From Sinonovacula constricta (Eukaryota; Mollusca; Bivalvia; Cardiida; Solecurtidae), in the NCBI GenBank assembly GCA_007844125.1, contig CM017560.1:6230759-6294758 (forward strand): DNA of 64,000 bases, in the 5' to 3' direction. This document shows, piece by piece, positions 23,291 through 37,700 of this stretch. Under the pieces are notes generated by a model that saw only the letters and a list, made by a program, of their open reading frames with translations, was not told the DNA's origin and ran no database searches. The first letter of the stretch is position 1. Every line of letters starts with the position of its first letter. Made by a program: the position numbers and the translations under genes.

Positions 23291-24101
23291 TGTTAGCTTG
23301 CACGGAAGCTATGACTTTTATGGCAAAGAACTACACATTTAGTATTCGATATTGGCCTAATCGGGCTTTCATGATGTCAAGTAGTTTCCTACAAATTAAG
23401 ATTGACGCAAATACTTTGATAATATTTTTCTGAATAAATAAAAGAACTTAAACAAAGCAAATCGATTACAATTAAGAAGTCCTTACCATGCCACTTATAT
23501 TCCTATCACACACAACACATCATTCACAATTTCTCGGAATTTATCTATATATTTTGAATCACTATCTGGCTATGTACATACATGTACTAAGCAAATAACA
23601 AGAGAGCCGCTGTTACCAGCTGCAGTTATATTAACAGACGGCATCATACCAACTGTTGGGTTAACTAATATACCACGTGACTCATAAAAAGGTAGGGTAG
23701 ACTATTGTAAATGCTCAATTCTACACGTTATTGTTACAGTGTTACACTTTATGTCGTCGACAATTCATTGCATATTGCCAAAAGAATTGTTGTACTTTGA
23801 TCTCTTGTGAAGATTCCAACTTTAATAAAAGATGGGTTCAAGATAGTTTGGGCGTCTTGTCTTTATATATTATTTTGATATTATTTTTATTTATTTTTAT
23901 AAATATTGACAAAAGTCTGACGATAGTTCTCTTGGCCAAACAAAAAAAGTGATCCATGAAGGGTTACAAAATGCATGATTTCATCTAAAACAGAGATTAC
24001 CTTTAAACGAAAATGCATCTGTTTTAAAAAGAGAGCATACACCAGTGCCTTCTGTAGTTATTGGTTGAAAAAAAGAATGAAATGTACGTTTGTAAAAACT
24101 A

Positions 24102-25190
24102 AACAAGAGGGTCATGATGGCCTTTAATCGCTCACCGGATGGCACAGGCTTTTAGTAGGCTTCTAATCTGGCATCAAGTAATTAAGAGTTATGGTCCAGT
24201 CTTCACCAAAGATTTCTAAAATAAGTGTGGCCACTGGGTTGATAACATTTTCTAGAATTTTACCAAGTAACCTACTGAATCCACTCATCCAAGATTTCAT
24301 TCAGACCAACATTCTGATCAAGTTTGGTAAAGATTGGGCTATAAATGTGGTCGCTAGTGTGTTCACAAGCTTTTTTCTAAGATTTGACCTAGTGACCTTC
24401 TTATTGACCCCACGTGACCCTATAATAAACTCATCCAATATTTGAATTTCATGCAGACAAACATTCTGACCAAGTTTGGTAAGGATTGGGCTATAAATGT
24501 GGTCTTAAGTGTGTTCACAAACTTTTTCTAAGATTTGACCTAGTGACCTTCTTTTTGACCCCACGTGATCCAGTTACGAACTCATCCAAGATTTTATGCA
24601 AACAAAAATTCTGATCAAGTTTGGTGAAGATTAGGCAATCAATGTGGTCTGTAGTGTGTTCACAAGCTGCTTTTTTTTAAATTGACCTAGTGACCTACTT
24701 TTTGACCCCAGGTGACCCAATTACATACTCATCCAAGATTTAATGTAGACAAACATTCTGACCAGGTTTTGATGAAGATTGGCCTATAAATGTGGCCTCT
24801 AGTGTGTTCACAAGCTTTTTCTAAGATTTGACCTAGTGACTGGCTTTTTTGACCCTACGTGACCCAGTTACGAACTCATCTAAGATTTCATGCAGACAAA
24901 CATTCTGACCAAGTTTGATGAAGATTGGGCTATAAATGTGCTCTCTAGTGTGTTCACAAGGTTTTCCTAAAATTTGACCTAGTGACCTACTTTTTGACCC
25001 CAGGTGACCCAATAATGAACTCATCTAAGATTTCATGCAGACTAACATTCTGACTAAGTTTGATGAAGATTCGATAAAAACTGTGGCCTCTAGCGTGTTC
25101 TTAAGCTAAAATGTTGACGACGACAACGGACGCCAGACGAAGCAGTATCACCAAAGCTCCCCTTGAGCACGTTGTGCTCAGGTAAGCTAA
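24102..25190. mobile_element. Dispersed tandem-repeat element with about six 146 bp core units
   Basis: The left end reads AACAAGAGGGTCATGATGGCC followed by TCGCTCACCGG. The right end reads CCCCTTGAGCACGTTGTGCT followed by AGGTAAGCTAAAAA. Between them GTGTTCACAAGC recurs at 24359, 24511, 24656, 24804, 24950 and 25095 (degenerate). Each unit carries GACCTAGTGACCT, TTTGACCCCACGTGACCC, CATCCAAGATTTCATGCAGA and CTGACCAAGTTTGGTGAAGA-like blocks. Short unique ends around a tandem core are known from bivalve pearl-type and Helentron-related non-autonomous elements. The class is inferred from architecture only. Confidence 0.7.
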
Positions 25191-28100
25191 AAATGTGTTG
25201 TGTATCCGCTGTTCAGACATTCTCTTGTTAAAAAATGCATTTTGTCGAGTATAATTATGCCTACCCTCATACGTCCTTATCTGATCATAAAGCGTGCAAG
25301 CTTCTTTAACAATATCATTTTTTATAAATATGGTACTTTATATGCCTTTTGTTACTGTGTGTTTTACAGTTTTAATTTCGTTTATTGTTTATTATACATT
25401 CTTTCCTTTTATGATGGGACGTCACTCTATGTTGCATTAGGTTATCTCCTTTGGGTTATTCTTGTATAATTGTGTGTATAAAGCATTTTATCAATATTTT
25501 TGCATTTGGTATTACTCTTTATTTAAAATTCTGGACCTGTCAACAATTTTCATTTTATTAAATCCTTTTTATTGTATTATATTTTTTTCCCCTCATTAAT
25601 AGCCAATTACAAATGTAGTCACTTTACCAATAAAACTAGTGCATATTGTTCCCGCTTCTCTGTTGAAAAATGTTGAAAAGCCATTATATTAATTGGTAAC
25701 AGCCATTTTGTAAAGCCATTCTAGTGAAGCACAATATTTACTTTGTAGGGATTGATATAACCAAAAACAATGACTTGACTCAATCAATTTATTTAACACA
25801 ATAATAGTTTCTCACATATTTTTTTCCAGACACACACTTAAACTTAAAATCAAACAGACCAGGCAACATTTTGATTATATTCTAATTATTCACATTAACT
25901 TTGTTTCACACATTAGAGAAATAGAAAATACATTATTATCATTAACTAATATTTTTTTTCAATATAGTACCAGGTTATCTGTAATTGTAATAATAAACTT
26001 ATTCCATTCATATTTTATTTATATAAAACTTCATCATTTATTTATAAATATTATATCCAACAAGTCTTACCATATATATATATATATATGGGATTTACTT
26101 GTAAGACTAATTATATATATATGTTAAATTTGCATAAAAAATAGAAAACTTTCAATATTATTTGCTATATTTTATGATTGTAGGAAGAATACTATTGTCA
26201 GTTTAAAATATTTGTGTAAAAAACACTATCCTTCATAATATGTAAAAGCCCTGTTGACTGATATGCAATATGCATCAATGTAGAATAAAACATTCTTGTG
26301 AGATTCCTGTACTAATGCAGCAAACCAACCAAGAACATTGCTATTATAAACTGTTCAGTTTTCACAAAAACTGTATGTTCCATTCACTTAGTGGACACTT
26401 CTGGCAGACAATTTTGTTGTTTTCCCTTGAAAGGAACAAACAATGGCAAAAAAAATGTATTAAAATGATATCAGTATTGACTATAATCATGTGCAGGAAA
26501 TCGTTATTACATAATGGAATTCATGACATCAAGTTGAATAGTACTTGTGTATAAATTGCTCCTTATCAAAAGCATCCATACAATTATGTCAAAACGTCAT
26601 TTAAAGGAAAATGATGGGCATTTTCTAACTCATTGATTTGGCGCAACAGTGTAAGGCAGCAAGATTATTTCTCAAAATTTATACAGAAAAACTTCCCTAA
26701 AGCTTGTAAATATTTATCTATTTTTATAAGGAACTTACTTATTTAACAGAGAAAAGACAATACTGCCAGTATATAGACACTTTTACAAAATATATCTTCC
26801 TTTCATTCATAGAACATGTATTTATGATAATTGACTAATTGTGTTGATTTTTCGTTAGAACAGCTTAAAAGTAACATCTCTTGAACAATAAATATAAACC
26901 AGTCTACAAATAAACTTTTAATTGTGCAGACTTGACCAACTATAAAAGTGATAACTGTGTATGCTTTGCAAAAGCTTAATATTACATATTCATAAACGAA
27001 AGGGATATCACTTCTTGTTTTAGCTTTCAACTTTGAACTTTATATAATCTTGTAATAAGAAGTTTGTACAAACATGTGTGAAATAAACATTATTTTCTAG
27101 CTATAATGATGTAAATTGTTATGAACATTAATAAAATATGAAAATATGGATTTGATCTTAACATAATACTTAAGACACATTCTGCACAGCAGACACATTT
27201 CCACAAGAATATATAACATACGTATTGTGTCAATGATTAAGTTTTGCCTATTTCAGAGAACATTATAAATGTTCAGAACACATTTTAGGAGAAAGACTTC
27301 CTTGTGTGATTGTAAATATACATTTTCTCACATTCAACCAAAACCTCATTTATTTCATCAGTTGCTCTGAGAACAAGAACATTAAAGACATTCATTCTTA
27401 TTAAATCAAATATACAATTCACTGGGAAGTATATTAATATTGCTTTGGTTCATCAGGAATTTCAACTACAACATTAAATGATATATGGCGCATAAAATAC
27501 ACGTAAACTAAAAATCTAACAATAACATTGATACAAAACGATGCAGAATAAAATATAGCTAATGTTCTTGCTTAGTTCAATTAATCATCAGGCAGACTTG
27601 CAGCTTCAATCTGAAACCAGTCTCCAAACACATACTCAAGTCTGGCTACTCATTTATTTGAAAAAGACCTCTTTATCTCAAATGTCTATTAACACCTTTA
27701 TGTTTTCATTGAAACCAAGTGCTGAATTTTTGTTGATGACATCAAGGTGAAGAAATTTGCTTAACTTCACTTACAAACAAATAGAAACTTGTACTTTAGA
27801 AGTGACTGATGATGTCAAAATGCCAAGTTTTTGTGAGGAGAATGGTTATATGCTGGTTAATGATTTTAATGGATTAGAAATACATTTTAAAGTTATAAGT
27901 AACAACATCACAACACAGATAATGATTTATGGTCTTTTTGGAGTTTTACGGCACACCGACACTTGATAGGTCGATAATGATTTAATAATTAAATGTATAT
28001 AGTTAGACTTTTTCAGAATATTTGAATTCAAACATTTCCAAAGCTTAACTAAGCATTTCTATGGCTAAAATTAACTGTATTGGAAAAAAACAGCAATTTG

Positions 28101-31100
28101 CTTTTGCAACAAGTACCTGTCAAGAAATATGATTTTATTCATCATCTATAAGTAATTATCAAATATTATTAAACAAACAAAAACAAAAAACATGGAAAAA
28201 TGTTTATGTCAGCAACAATTCTTTTATTTGGCAAATGACTGAAGAGGTATTAGGTTAGGAAATAAGCACTAAAAATGTTTTGTAAATATTTTTACTATCT
28301 CCACATTACAGGTCATGTGCCTTTCAGACCACGGTAATCTCTGTCATAATGCATCAAAAAGGACATGATTTGAAGAATGAGGCATGATCAAGATAATCTT
28401 TTATATTGTAATATTTTTTATTAGTTTTTTTTACACACCATAGTATTTGTCTCTAAAGAATAAAGTTTGGGTTATTATCAAATTTAAAAAATAATTTTCA
28501 CTTTTATTACCTATAAATGGTGTGGGACAATTTTACTTTCACACTGACATTGGTGAACACAAGCATGAACTACACTATGGTCACATGCTTTCAATATGGC
28601 AGTGGTTACTGCAGCACGTGACAGGTGTGTAGAGTAACATTTTTAATAACAGAAAAAAGGTTACACTTTACTAAATGATTATCACCGGACATTGTATGAG
28701 AATGAAACAATTCAAACACAACCACACATACCTGGACAATTATTGTTAACACTACCTACCTCATAGATTGTTAAGCCTGTATTAATACCAAACAGTCAGC
28801 TCACTCTGCGTGATGTTTGATTAGTATCTTTAATATACACTGCAGGTCACTTGCAAAATGCTTTGTTATGCTTACATGAACAGTAGGAGCCTAAAATCTT
28901 GTAACTTATCAAGCTATTCAGAGGTACATAAGAGGAAGAGTTAACATCTTTCAAACAACAGTAGTTATATCCTAAAAAATATTCTATATGATAGTGTTTC
29001 ATGATTCTACTTTCTCAAATATTCCTAACACTATGACTTCATTGTGATATGTCCATCGTAAATTAATTTCAATCAGTCAACAATAAATCAGTTATTAAAG
29101 GTACACATAATTTGGAGCTTATCTGAATTATCCAAAACTTTAAAAATGTTATTTTTAAAAAAATGTTAAATAAAAACAGCATATTTCATGGTAACAATTG
29201 ACAATATTCACCAAAAGTTCATTTCAAATTCCATAATATAACTTGTTCAGTATTAATGAACACTCAACTGAAACACAAACAAAATATATGTAAAACTACT
29301 TCCATCATATATTTATCATTCACACATTACTTTCCAGAGTCAGTATTCACCAATCATTCCAGAGTCTTCCTACATTAACAACATCTGATAATGTTTCCTT
29401 TAAGCTGACAATAAAATTGTCATTGGCATTGCCTGGAAATCTTGAAATGTGTTTAAAACAAAAAACACATGTACATTTCAGCACAAAACTTTTAAAAGAC
29501 TTTTTGGTATTACCTTGCCATGTCACTGGGCCCAATTATAATGTTTAACGCAATTTGTTTTGTTTAAATGAAAGGTGATTTAACGGTTTACTTCTTAAAT
29601 ACATATTACAGTTTATAAAATATTCCAGTCATATATCTCCCTAATGTCTGGGTAAAATGTCCCACTACAAATCTGTCATCACAAAAATCTCTAAAATATT
29701 TGATGAAAACCTTTCCAAAACAATGAAAGAATCAATGTTACTGAGCTATATAGCAGTGACAATCTCTTCAAACATGGTTATACATCTATACTTCTTTAGC
29801 CATAGTAATATAGCTTATATATATACATATATGACTTCTTTAGTAAAATTTTATAAATTTTCGATATTTTTTATATTTAATTAATTTCATTATCAAAATA
29901 AAGTTAAAAGGTTATACATGTAGACACATAAATTCATAATTTTAATCTTTTTAGTAGGTTTTGCACGATTTGGTGGCAAAAAATTGATTTTTATTGCATA
30001 ATATAAGGATGAATTAAAAGGTTTCATAGCATAAAACAAACAATTTAATGGTTTCAATTGCATAAAACTACAACAGCAGAACTTAACTCTTTCAATGGTA
30101 TAATATAACATAACACAAATCAAACACAAAGGATAGGTATGGTAAATATAAAAAGGGACTGTTAGATACAACAATAAAGGTACACTCTTTCTCAGAACTA
30201 TTTAGGTCACATGCACTAATATTACTTCACACAATAACACAGTTTATACAGAACTCCTCTAATATAAAATTATCATGGCAGTTCCCTACTTAATCAACTC
30301 CCTGAAAAATACAAAGGCAAATTCAAGAGAAAAATTAAACCACTTCAATATCTTACTGGCTCCACTTCCATTGAGCTGTAGAGTAATTCAAGAAAGAAGG
30401 CACATCCTTGGCGAAGAGAGTAAATTATTTTTATACTTTACTCCCAATTGTAAAGGAAAGTAACACACTATACTAAGTCATGAGCAGCTAATCAATCTTA
30501 AAGGCACATTCAGATTTGAAATTGTAGCAGTTTTCTTTTTATCTGAAAAATAAATACCAAATATAAATTTGGTTTAAAGAATATTGTAATCAAATGCAAT
30601 AGACAATTTTGTATATAAATCAAGGAATTATGCTTAAATTAAATTTATTTTTTTGTAAATTAAAATTGAAATGCCAAAATATCAATAACTGTTTGATTAA
30701 ATTTTATTTGTTTGTTGTTTGCCTCAAGTGGTATTGCAATTTACAAAATTAAAATTTACACTTGCTACTGTACAAATAATTCCTTGTAGAGACTGAAAAA
30801 CTTGCCAGTGAAACTATTGTGTATGAAGTTGACTATAAACATTCATCCATGCATAATATTGAAACAAAAATTTACAAAACTCAACATATATTACCATACT
30901 GGCTTTAAAAATGTAAAATGCAAGGTTTTCAAAAAATAAAAACAATATCCCTGACTGTCCCAAAATGAATACAAACATACAGAATGAGTTGTGAAATATA
31001 ATAATATCATTGGCTGATGAAAATACCCGTTTTTCCATGACTATCAGTATTGTTATAAGATAAATGAATAAATAAATGAAACAAGTTAATCATAAATAAC

Positions 31101-31783
31101 TTCTGTAAAGATAAAAACAGAAACATTATCAAGATGACATGTGTTCTCCAATGTCATTTAGTGCAACGTTTTGCTGTTTTTATAATAAAATTACATTGTG
31201 TTAAACATAACCTTTTTTTCTGTAACAAATTTATAAATTTCTAAGCTTAACAATGATTCAACTTCTTAAAGATGTTGAGAATGATTAACAGATTTTGGAC
31301 ATGCCCGCTCCTAGTTGGGGCCACATTGTGAACATGTTATGTAATAAGGTTTCTTAAGATTTATATACTGGTGTGGTAAAAGTGACCAGTTTTTTACAAA
31401 CAATTACCAAGTAGTTAATAACACATTTAAAAAGATGTGAGATCACCCAGCCAAGTGTCTTTGGTGGTAGGAAATAAATTGCTGCCAAAAGATAAAACCA
31501 AACAATACTACATATGCCTCTACACTCCCTGAGATAACTTGAGTGAATTTGAGTGGTTATAAAAATATATGGATAAAAATTAAACAAAAAAATGACCAAA
31601 AGAAATAGCACAAGAAACAAAACAAAGAATACAATAACAAAGAATATCAATTAATGTATCACTGTAGCAATCTGGTTACTACTGGCAACAGCATCCTCTC
31701 CCTTGAAACAAGCAAAGGGTGAAGATTTTGTGTCAAAATAACGAAAATGTGTCAATGAAATGAAAAATCTAGTCCCTCTTCTA
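25191..31783. other. AT-rich region downstream of the bZIP gene, no gene recognised
   Basis: This 6.6 kb has no credible protein-coding frame and no recognised repeat apart from a short (TA)n run near 26072-26089. The part next to 31783 must contain the 3' UTR of the - strand bZIP gene. The first - strand AATAAA is at 30708-30703, about 1.1 kb after the stop codon. Confidence 0.5.
30703..30708 (-). terminator. Candidate polyadenylation signal of the bZIP gene
   Basis: This is the first AATAAA on the - strand after the stop codon at 31784. It would give a 3' UTR of about 1.1 kb. More AATAAA hexamers follow, so the true site is uncertain. Confidence 0.3.
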
Positions 31784-34700
31784 CTAGTGACGGGATCTTT
31801 TTTGTAGCAGCAGTTGGCGTAATGAGTTTGCTTCCTCTCGTAGTGTCGTAACTTGAGCACGTAAAATGGCATTTTCTTTCTCAAGGAAACTGGCACGAAT
31901 TGCAATCTCATCTTCCCTAGCCTTTCTTGCATCTCTTGACTTCTTAGCAGCGTTGTTGTTACGTTTACGTCGCTCAAAATATTTGTTGTCCTTCTGTTCA
32001 TCTGGGATAGGTTTCTTCTCACTGCGGGGTCGTTTCTGTGTCTGTTGAACAGCAGCGATGGCTCGGGCCAGAGTGGGGCTTGTGCTCATTTCTTGACCTG
32101 TCAACAACAGAAATAATACTCAAGTTATAGAGCTCAAACAAAAAAAAATTCTAATAAAAATTCATAACTACTCAATTAAAACTAATACACAACCTTAATT
32201 ATGACTTAACTATTAATGAGTATCCACAACATCATTGTTTTAACAAACTAAAAACCATTTCCACAAACTTTTTATGTACATGTATACTCATTGCTAGTTG
32301 AATGCTGGTAGAAATTGCCCCCAGATCTAAAATGTTATTAACTGATCCTAGGATATGAATAAATCTATTATAATTGCTGCACCTGTATGTTATCATTCAT
32401 TGGACACATTTAGTGCTAATCATTATGTTGTCTGTGTATATTTTGAAGACAGATGTACACTGATCATATGCTATTGTCAATCTGCAATATTTAGACTAAG
32501 ATTTGTCAATGATTGAGCAGAACTTGTATGTTGTTTTTTTCTGCAAATTTAATTGACCTTCTAATAATTAGGATTGATAAATGGGATTATTGCATTCAAA
32601 TAAATGGTGTTTCAAACAAAGAGATGTGTGATGGAAAAAAAGTATTACACAAAATGGATTTAACATGGATTTATCTAGCACCACAAACTCTGACACTTTG
32701 AAAGTTCAAATGCCAGACTGCAGACACTAAATTTAGTGGAGAAATGAGAGTCCTTTTATATGATTATTTGTTAAGGGCCAAAATGTACAATTATGTAACA
32801 TCGTTTCGACAGCAACCTTTAATGCTCCTCATCAATGCTTTTAATAAACAAACTAATCATTATATTATCTTGAAAACAACCATCATTTTTGTATGATACA
32901 TAAACATTTCTTTCACAACATAATATAAGTTGGTTTTTGCTACATACAACTACATACTATTACTGAGTTCAGTGGGCATACCTCATATCTCTAGGGACAT
33001 GGTTTTTGCTACATACAACAACATACTATTACTTAGGTCAGTGGGCATATCTCATATCTCTAGGGACTTGGATGCAATAAGTAATGATTCTTATCTCACA
33101 CCTCTAAACTGAAGACTGATATTGATCTACATTGTTCACATATGCCTGGTCAACTCCTGTGTAACAGGATATGAGATATGTTCATTAGACTTAGAAACTT
33201 GGACCTCCAAATGAAACAAAAATAATACACTCAATGACCCTTGCACCTTTAACAGACTGCTTAGCATAAATATTTCCTTAAAGGCTTCCCAATTTTCAAT
33301 CACCAAATACAACAACACTTTTTCTTCTATGCTACTTTACTTAGTACAAAAGTAAAGCAGTTAAGTACACATCTGGGAAGTGTTTCATTTATTTGTCCTA
33401 GGGCTTCTATGCCATTAAGTTTGTTTAACATAAAGTTTCTGTAAAACCATGATCAGCTACATGATTGTTGCATAACCAGTCTGACAAAATAATTTGATCA
33501 ACTGAGATTACAGTCTGGCATCTGACAAATGTTTGGATACAGGATCAATAATCTTATTGTTAACATATAAACTGTTTGACATATTTAACAATTTTAAGAA
33601 TTGAAACAACCCCACCCATTTAGACTGGTCCCATCCATTTAGACTGGTCCCATCCATTTAGACTGGTCCCACCCATTTAGACTGGTTCTTTTGTTTGTTG
33701 CGATATTCTACTTACTGTGGATACTACATGTACTGTTCAGCTACTACCAGTGAAGTATTCATGATTATCTTTATTACACTCATGCATGATAGCCCCAAAT
33801 CGAAGGTGGCATCCAACACTTTGAGCTCGAAATAAAATTTAACTAAAATACAATCAGCTTAATGTTTACATGAATCACAATTCTAGAAACTGCTTGTTGA
33901 TTTCCTAGGTGTGCATGGTCTTTTTTACATGAAAAATATTAATCAATGGAGTGAATACTATCTTTGCATAAGCTGCAAACATGTGGATAAGGTAATAATA
34001 TTATACTTGTTTTTCTTTTTTTATGTAATAAATGTTGAATAACAAAAGTAAGCGTTCCATCAGATCCCAGTTGTATATTTAGCAGAATTTCCCATTGCAT
34101 CTAACAACAGGTTGAGCATTTCGATACTTGAACTATATTTCAACTGAATCATCTGAACTTTTAATTTACAGGATTGTTATCAATTCCAATATGGACACAA
34201 GAGAGTTATTCTGTTGTTACATGAAAAAATGGTGTATCCAATATAGATGAATCATCCAAAATCACTATTGTTGTTTGTTTTGTTTTTACTATCAAGTATG
34301 TCAAGTATTTGTCTTCTTAACTACTGTTACCATCACTAAATAATGATTATTTAGGAAAATAAACCAAATAAAAATGTTTATATTTGCAGGTTCATGGTAA
34401 ATTCAGCCATTGGTTTTCATTGTTATGATGTATTTTTATGACATCTTATTTTTTCTTACTTAACAAAGTCACACTGTACCTTGCTCTCTCATCATTTTGT
34501 GTAGAGCAAGATAATTAATCACCCCCATGTATTTTCCAAGGTTGACAAACACTCACACATCACTTGTCTGAGGTGGACATTTGGTCTACCATAATTTTGT
34601 TTTAATAAATAAAAATATCGACCAAATCAGCATTGTTTCTTCTTGCTGGTACCAAAATATACCACTTTGTGCTTCATATGAAAAATAAACAAAAAATAGG

Positions 34701-37700
34701 CACAAAATGTAGTAGACCATTTAAACAAGTATTTTAATGTTTGTTTTTGGTGTATTTTTTTTTACATTGCATAGAAACAATAATAGTACTTAAAAAAGAA
34801 GCTATTCTATAATTGTTTCTACAAAAGTGCCCTGTGACAAATATGAAGAAGGAAAAAATGATGCTTTATTAGGCAGAACAACTAAACTTATATTCAAACA
34901 CACATTTATCCTATTGTATTCAACACTATGTTTCATTCAAGTAGAAAAAAAGAGACTGAAAAATTAACCAGCAAGTTTTCATCTGCCTTAGAAAAAGTAG
35001 CAGTTAAGCTTTTCTCAGTAAAAGTGACAGGATTAGAGATTGTCACTTGAAAAATTGGATTTGTCCAGGCAAGTGTTTGTCTGCAGTCAAAAACACCTTG
35101 TCAAATTTGTAAACTCCACTCAGCTCAAATAATTTGTGCATGTCTAAATTACATAATACCAGCCCCCATTCTCATTTCAAATGCTAAACTCCAATCAACT
35201 TTGTTAATTTGTGCATGTCAGAAAAAACACCATTGACGCTTTAGAGATTGCAATAAGTATGTATGTATATTTGTTTAATCACATCTTATTTAGTTTCTGC
35301 TAGATTTGATGTTAAATGAGAGGTTTTGGCACCATACCCTAGACTGTCTGCAATATGATAAAGACATTGTGCTTATATCAAAATCACAAGGTGGCATTCA
35401 GCCATTTGTTTAGTGTTTGTTATATCCCATCAACACATTTATGGTCATATTGGGGATACTATGCTAATTATTGGTGGAGGAAGACCCCAGACATATGTCA
35501 ACACTGGAGCACAGCAGGTAAGCTGGAAAACCTTCCCACTAGTTCTCAACCTAACAGGGACTCAAACCCACGCAGTGAGTGGCTGAGTAGTAACCCTAAC
35601 CAACTGGCCATGAGCGCCTCCTTGTGCTTAACCATAGGCTATTACATTGATTTAATAAACTATAGTAACTAAATGTAACTTTTAGTTATATACTAACAAC
35701 ATGGTTAGTTTTTTTAGGGATTTAACTTAAAAAATGTGCCAATTAGGACTGCAACAATTTGATTTGATTCACTGGTATTTAATAATAGCAAGGCCGATTT
35801 GATTGTCAATAGTTAGTGGGCAGTTTTCCATTTGATTTGGCCATGAAGGGCCACTTTATAGACGTGCATAGTAGTACAAGGAAAACCCTGATGTCATCTG
35901 GACAAGAGCTATCAAAAAAATGTGCATTTTGATTGGCTAGTCCATACCATCTAAGTCAGACTTGTTCAACCAACAAATGAGTAAGTGAAACACATTGGTT
36001 GTTTTATCAAAATGTCAACTAAACTCAAAATTATGGCAGTACTATGGTCTTTGGAGTAAAATATGCTCTGATAAAGCTACTTGCAAGTTGTGTTGTGGGG
36101 ATATTAGGTATCCTCAATCAAGTTCAATTACAAACTTAATTCAACATTTGACGCTAGCCAGTCTTGCTACTATACCACTAGAAGCCCGCTACACACATTT
36201 TTGTTTCCTAAAAGCAAAGTTCAATCAATTAGTTTTTTGTTTTTTTTTGCATATATGAGTAACTTAAAGGCCCATATATTGCCAAGTTTTACTTGTTCTT
36301 GTTCAATAATGCCCCTTGTTGCTTACTGGTTGTTAACTTGTTATTGCAATAAAGATTTATGTATAAAGACGTTTTTTAACTAAATTTAACCTTTATTATA
36401 TCTTACACAAGCAATGCTTTAAAGTAAAAATAAAAAAAATAAAAAAATTGAATTAAAGGGGAAAAAATTAAATAACACTGAATTGAATTCTTGCTTAATC
36501 ATTGCAGCTCTAATGTCAATCCTGATCAGACAGCAGTCACCAGGATTTGGCTGATCTGGGTCTACACTATTTGCCAGTGCCAGATCAAACTTGTGCTTAG
36601 CAGATATAGAATATATATTTATTAACTTGTTTATTGTACATGCATTTGCTATATTCTACGTTTATTGCATATTTAAACCAGTACAATATTTATGTTTGCA
36701 TTTGTGTCAGAACTTCCATGTTCCCTCCAGCCTTACCCCAGATGGTTTGCATATAAGGATTGCTGTAACTCTGGCTGCCCATCACCCCTGTATAATCCTG
36801 ACTAGATCCCAGTCCACCTCCAAACGAGCTGGTATTCTGGTAGTAACTGCGCGTTGACTCCAGATAGCGTTCCATCATGTCACCCATAATGTATACAGAT
36901 GATCACTCACAGATGAACGAACACTTGATTTAAACCACAAAATCGCAATGATGGCTTACTTCTCTATCCAGCGACAGAAACACGGATACTTCCCTTAAAA
37001 CTTTATTTGACAGATTCTTTAAATGAAGTAAATTAAATCTAGATTTTTCATGTATGACAGTATATGAACTTTAACATATAGTCCTCAGTTAATGTATGCT
37101 GCTTTTGACAAAGCCACTAAATAATTTGAAACTGCTTATTTAAGAACTCCTAATAACACAGATAATTGTAGAAAAACTGTTATTGAAGATAATCCGAAGC
37201 ACAGTAATCAGTTTGTCAGGACCTCTAATCCTTTGTTTTATAATTTGTATCTTAAATGAATATCACCTTGTATAATCAATTATTTTTTTCCAATTTATAC
37301 AGTCATAATGTTATGCTTTTTTATGTTGTGTATTTTATGTTATGCTTCATTTTATTCCATGTGAAACAGTGAAATATTTAACACTTCTTCTAAATTAATT
37401 TGTAACAAGAAAATATATCACTTTGCCTCAATTATACAATATTAAATCCAATTGTGACAAAAAGTCCACTTCACAATAATGTTTTTCTTCTTAACATTTT
37501 GCCCCTCAAATCAAATCTAGTTACTCTTCTAAGGTGAGCTAAAGTGTTAATGCTACCAGTCTAGGTATTTTTTCATTAAGAATACAGGATATATACAACT
37601 GCGTAGAAAGTAAATGTTGGATTACATCACTGGGTGTACAATGATGCAACATTATGTACCCTCCCAGACATGAGCTAAATTGAATCTACCTGAGATATTA

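Larger units (their letters stand above)
19401..24101. other. Gene-free intergenic DNA
   Basis: Apart from the palindrome at 20104, the hAT-like end at 21289, the tRNA-like sequence at 21783 and the (TA)n tract at 23214, nothing was recognised. A CCGCCATCTTGG sequence at about 23063 fits a YY1 site but has no gene next to it. The open frames here are short and without recognisable domains. Confidence 0.5.

Noticed and set aside
23005..23433. 142-codon frame containing a run of Ile-Tyr
   Set aside because: The run is translation of the (TA)n microsatellite, and the flanks show no recognisable domain.
24102..25190. CACGTG motifs in the 24-25 kb region as clock E-boxes
   Set aside because: They belong to each unit of a dispersed repeat element and are far from any gene start.
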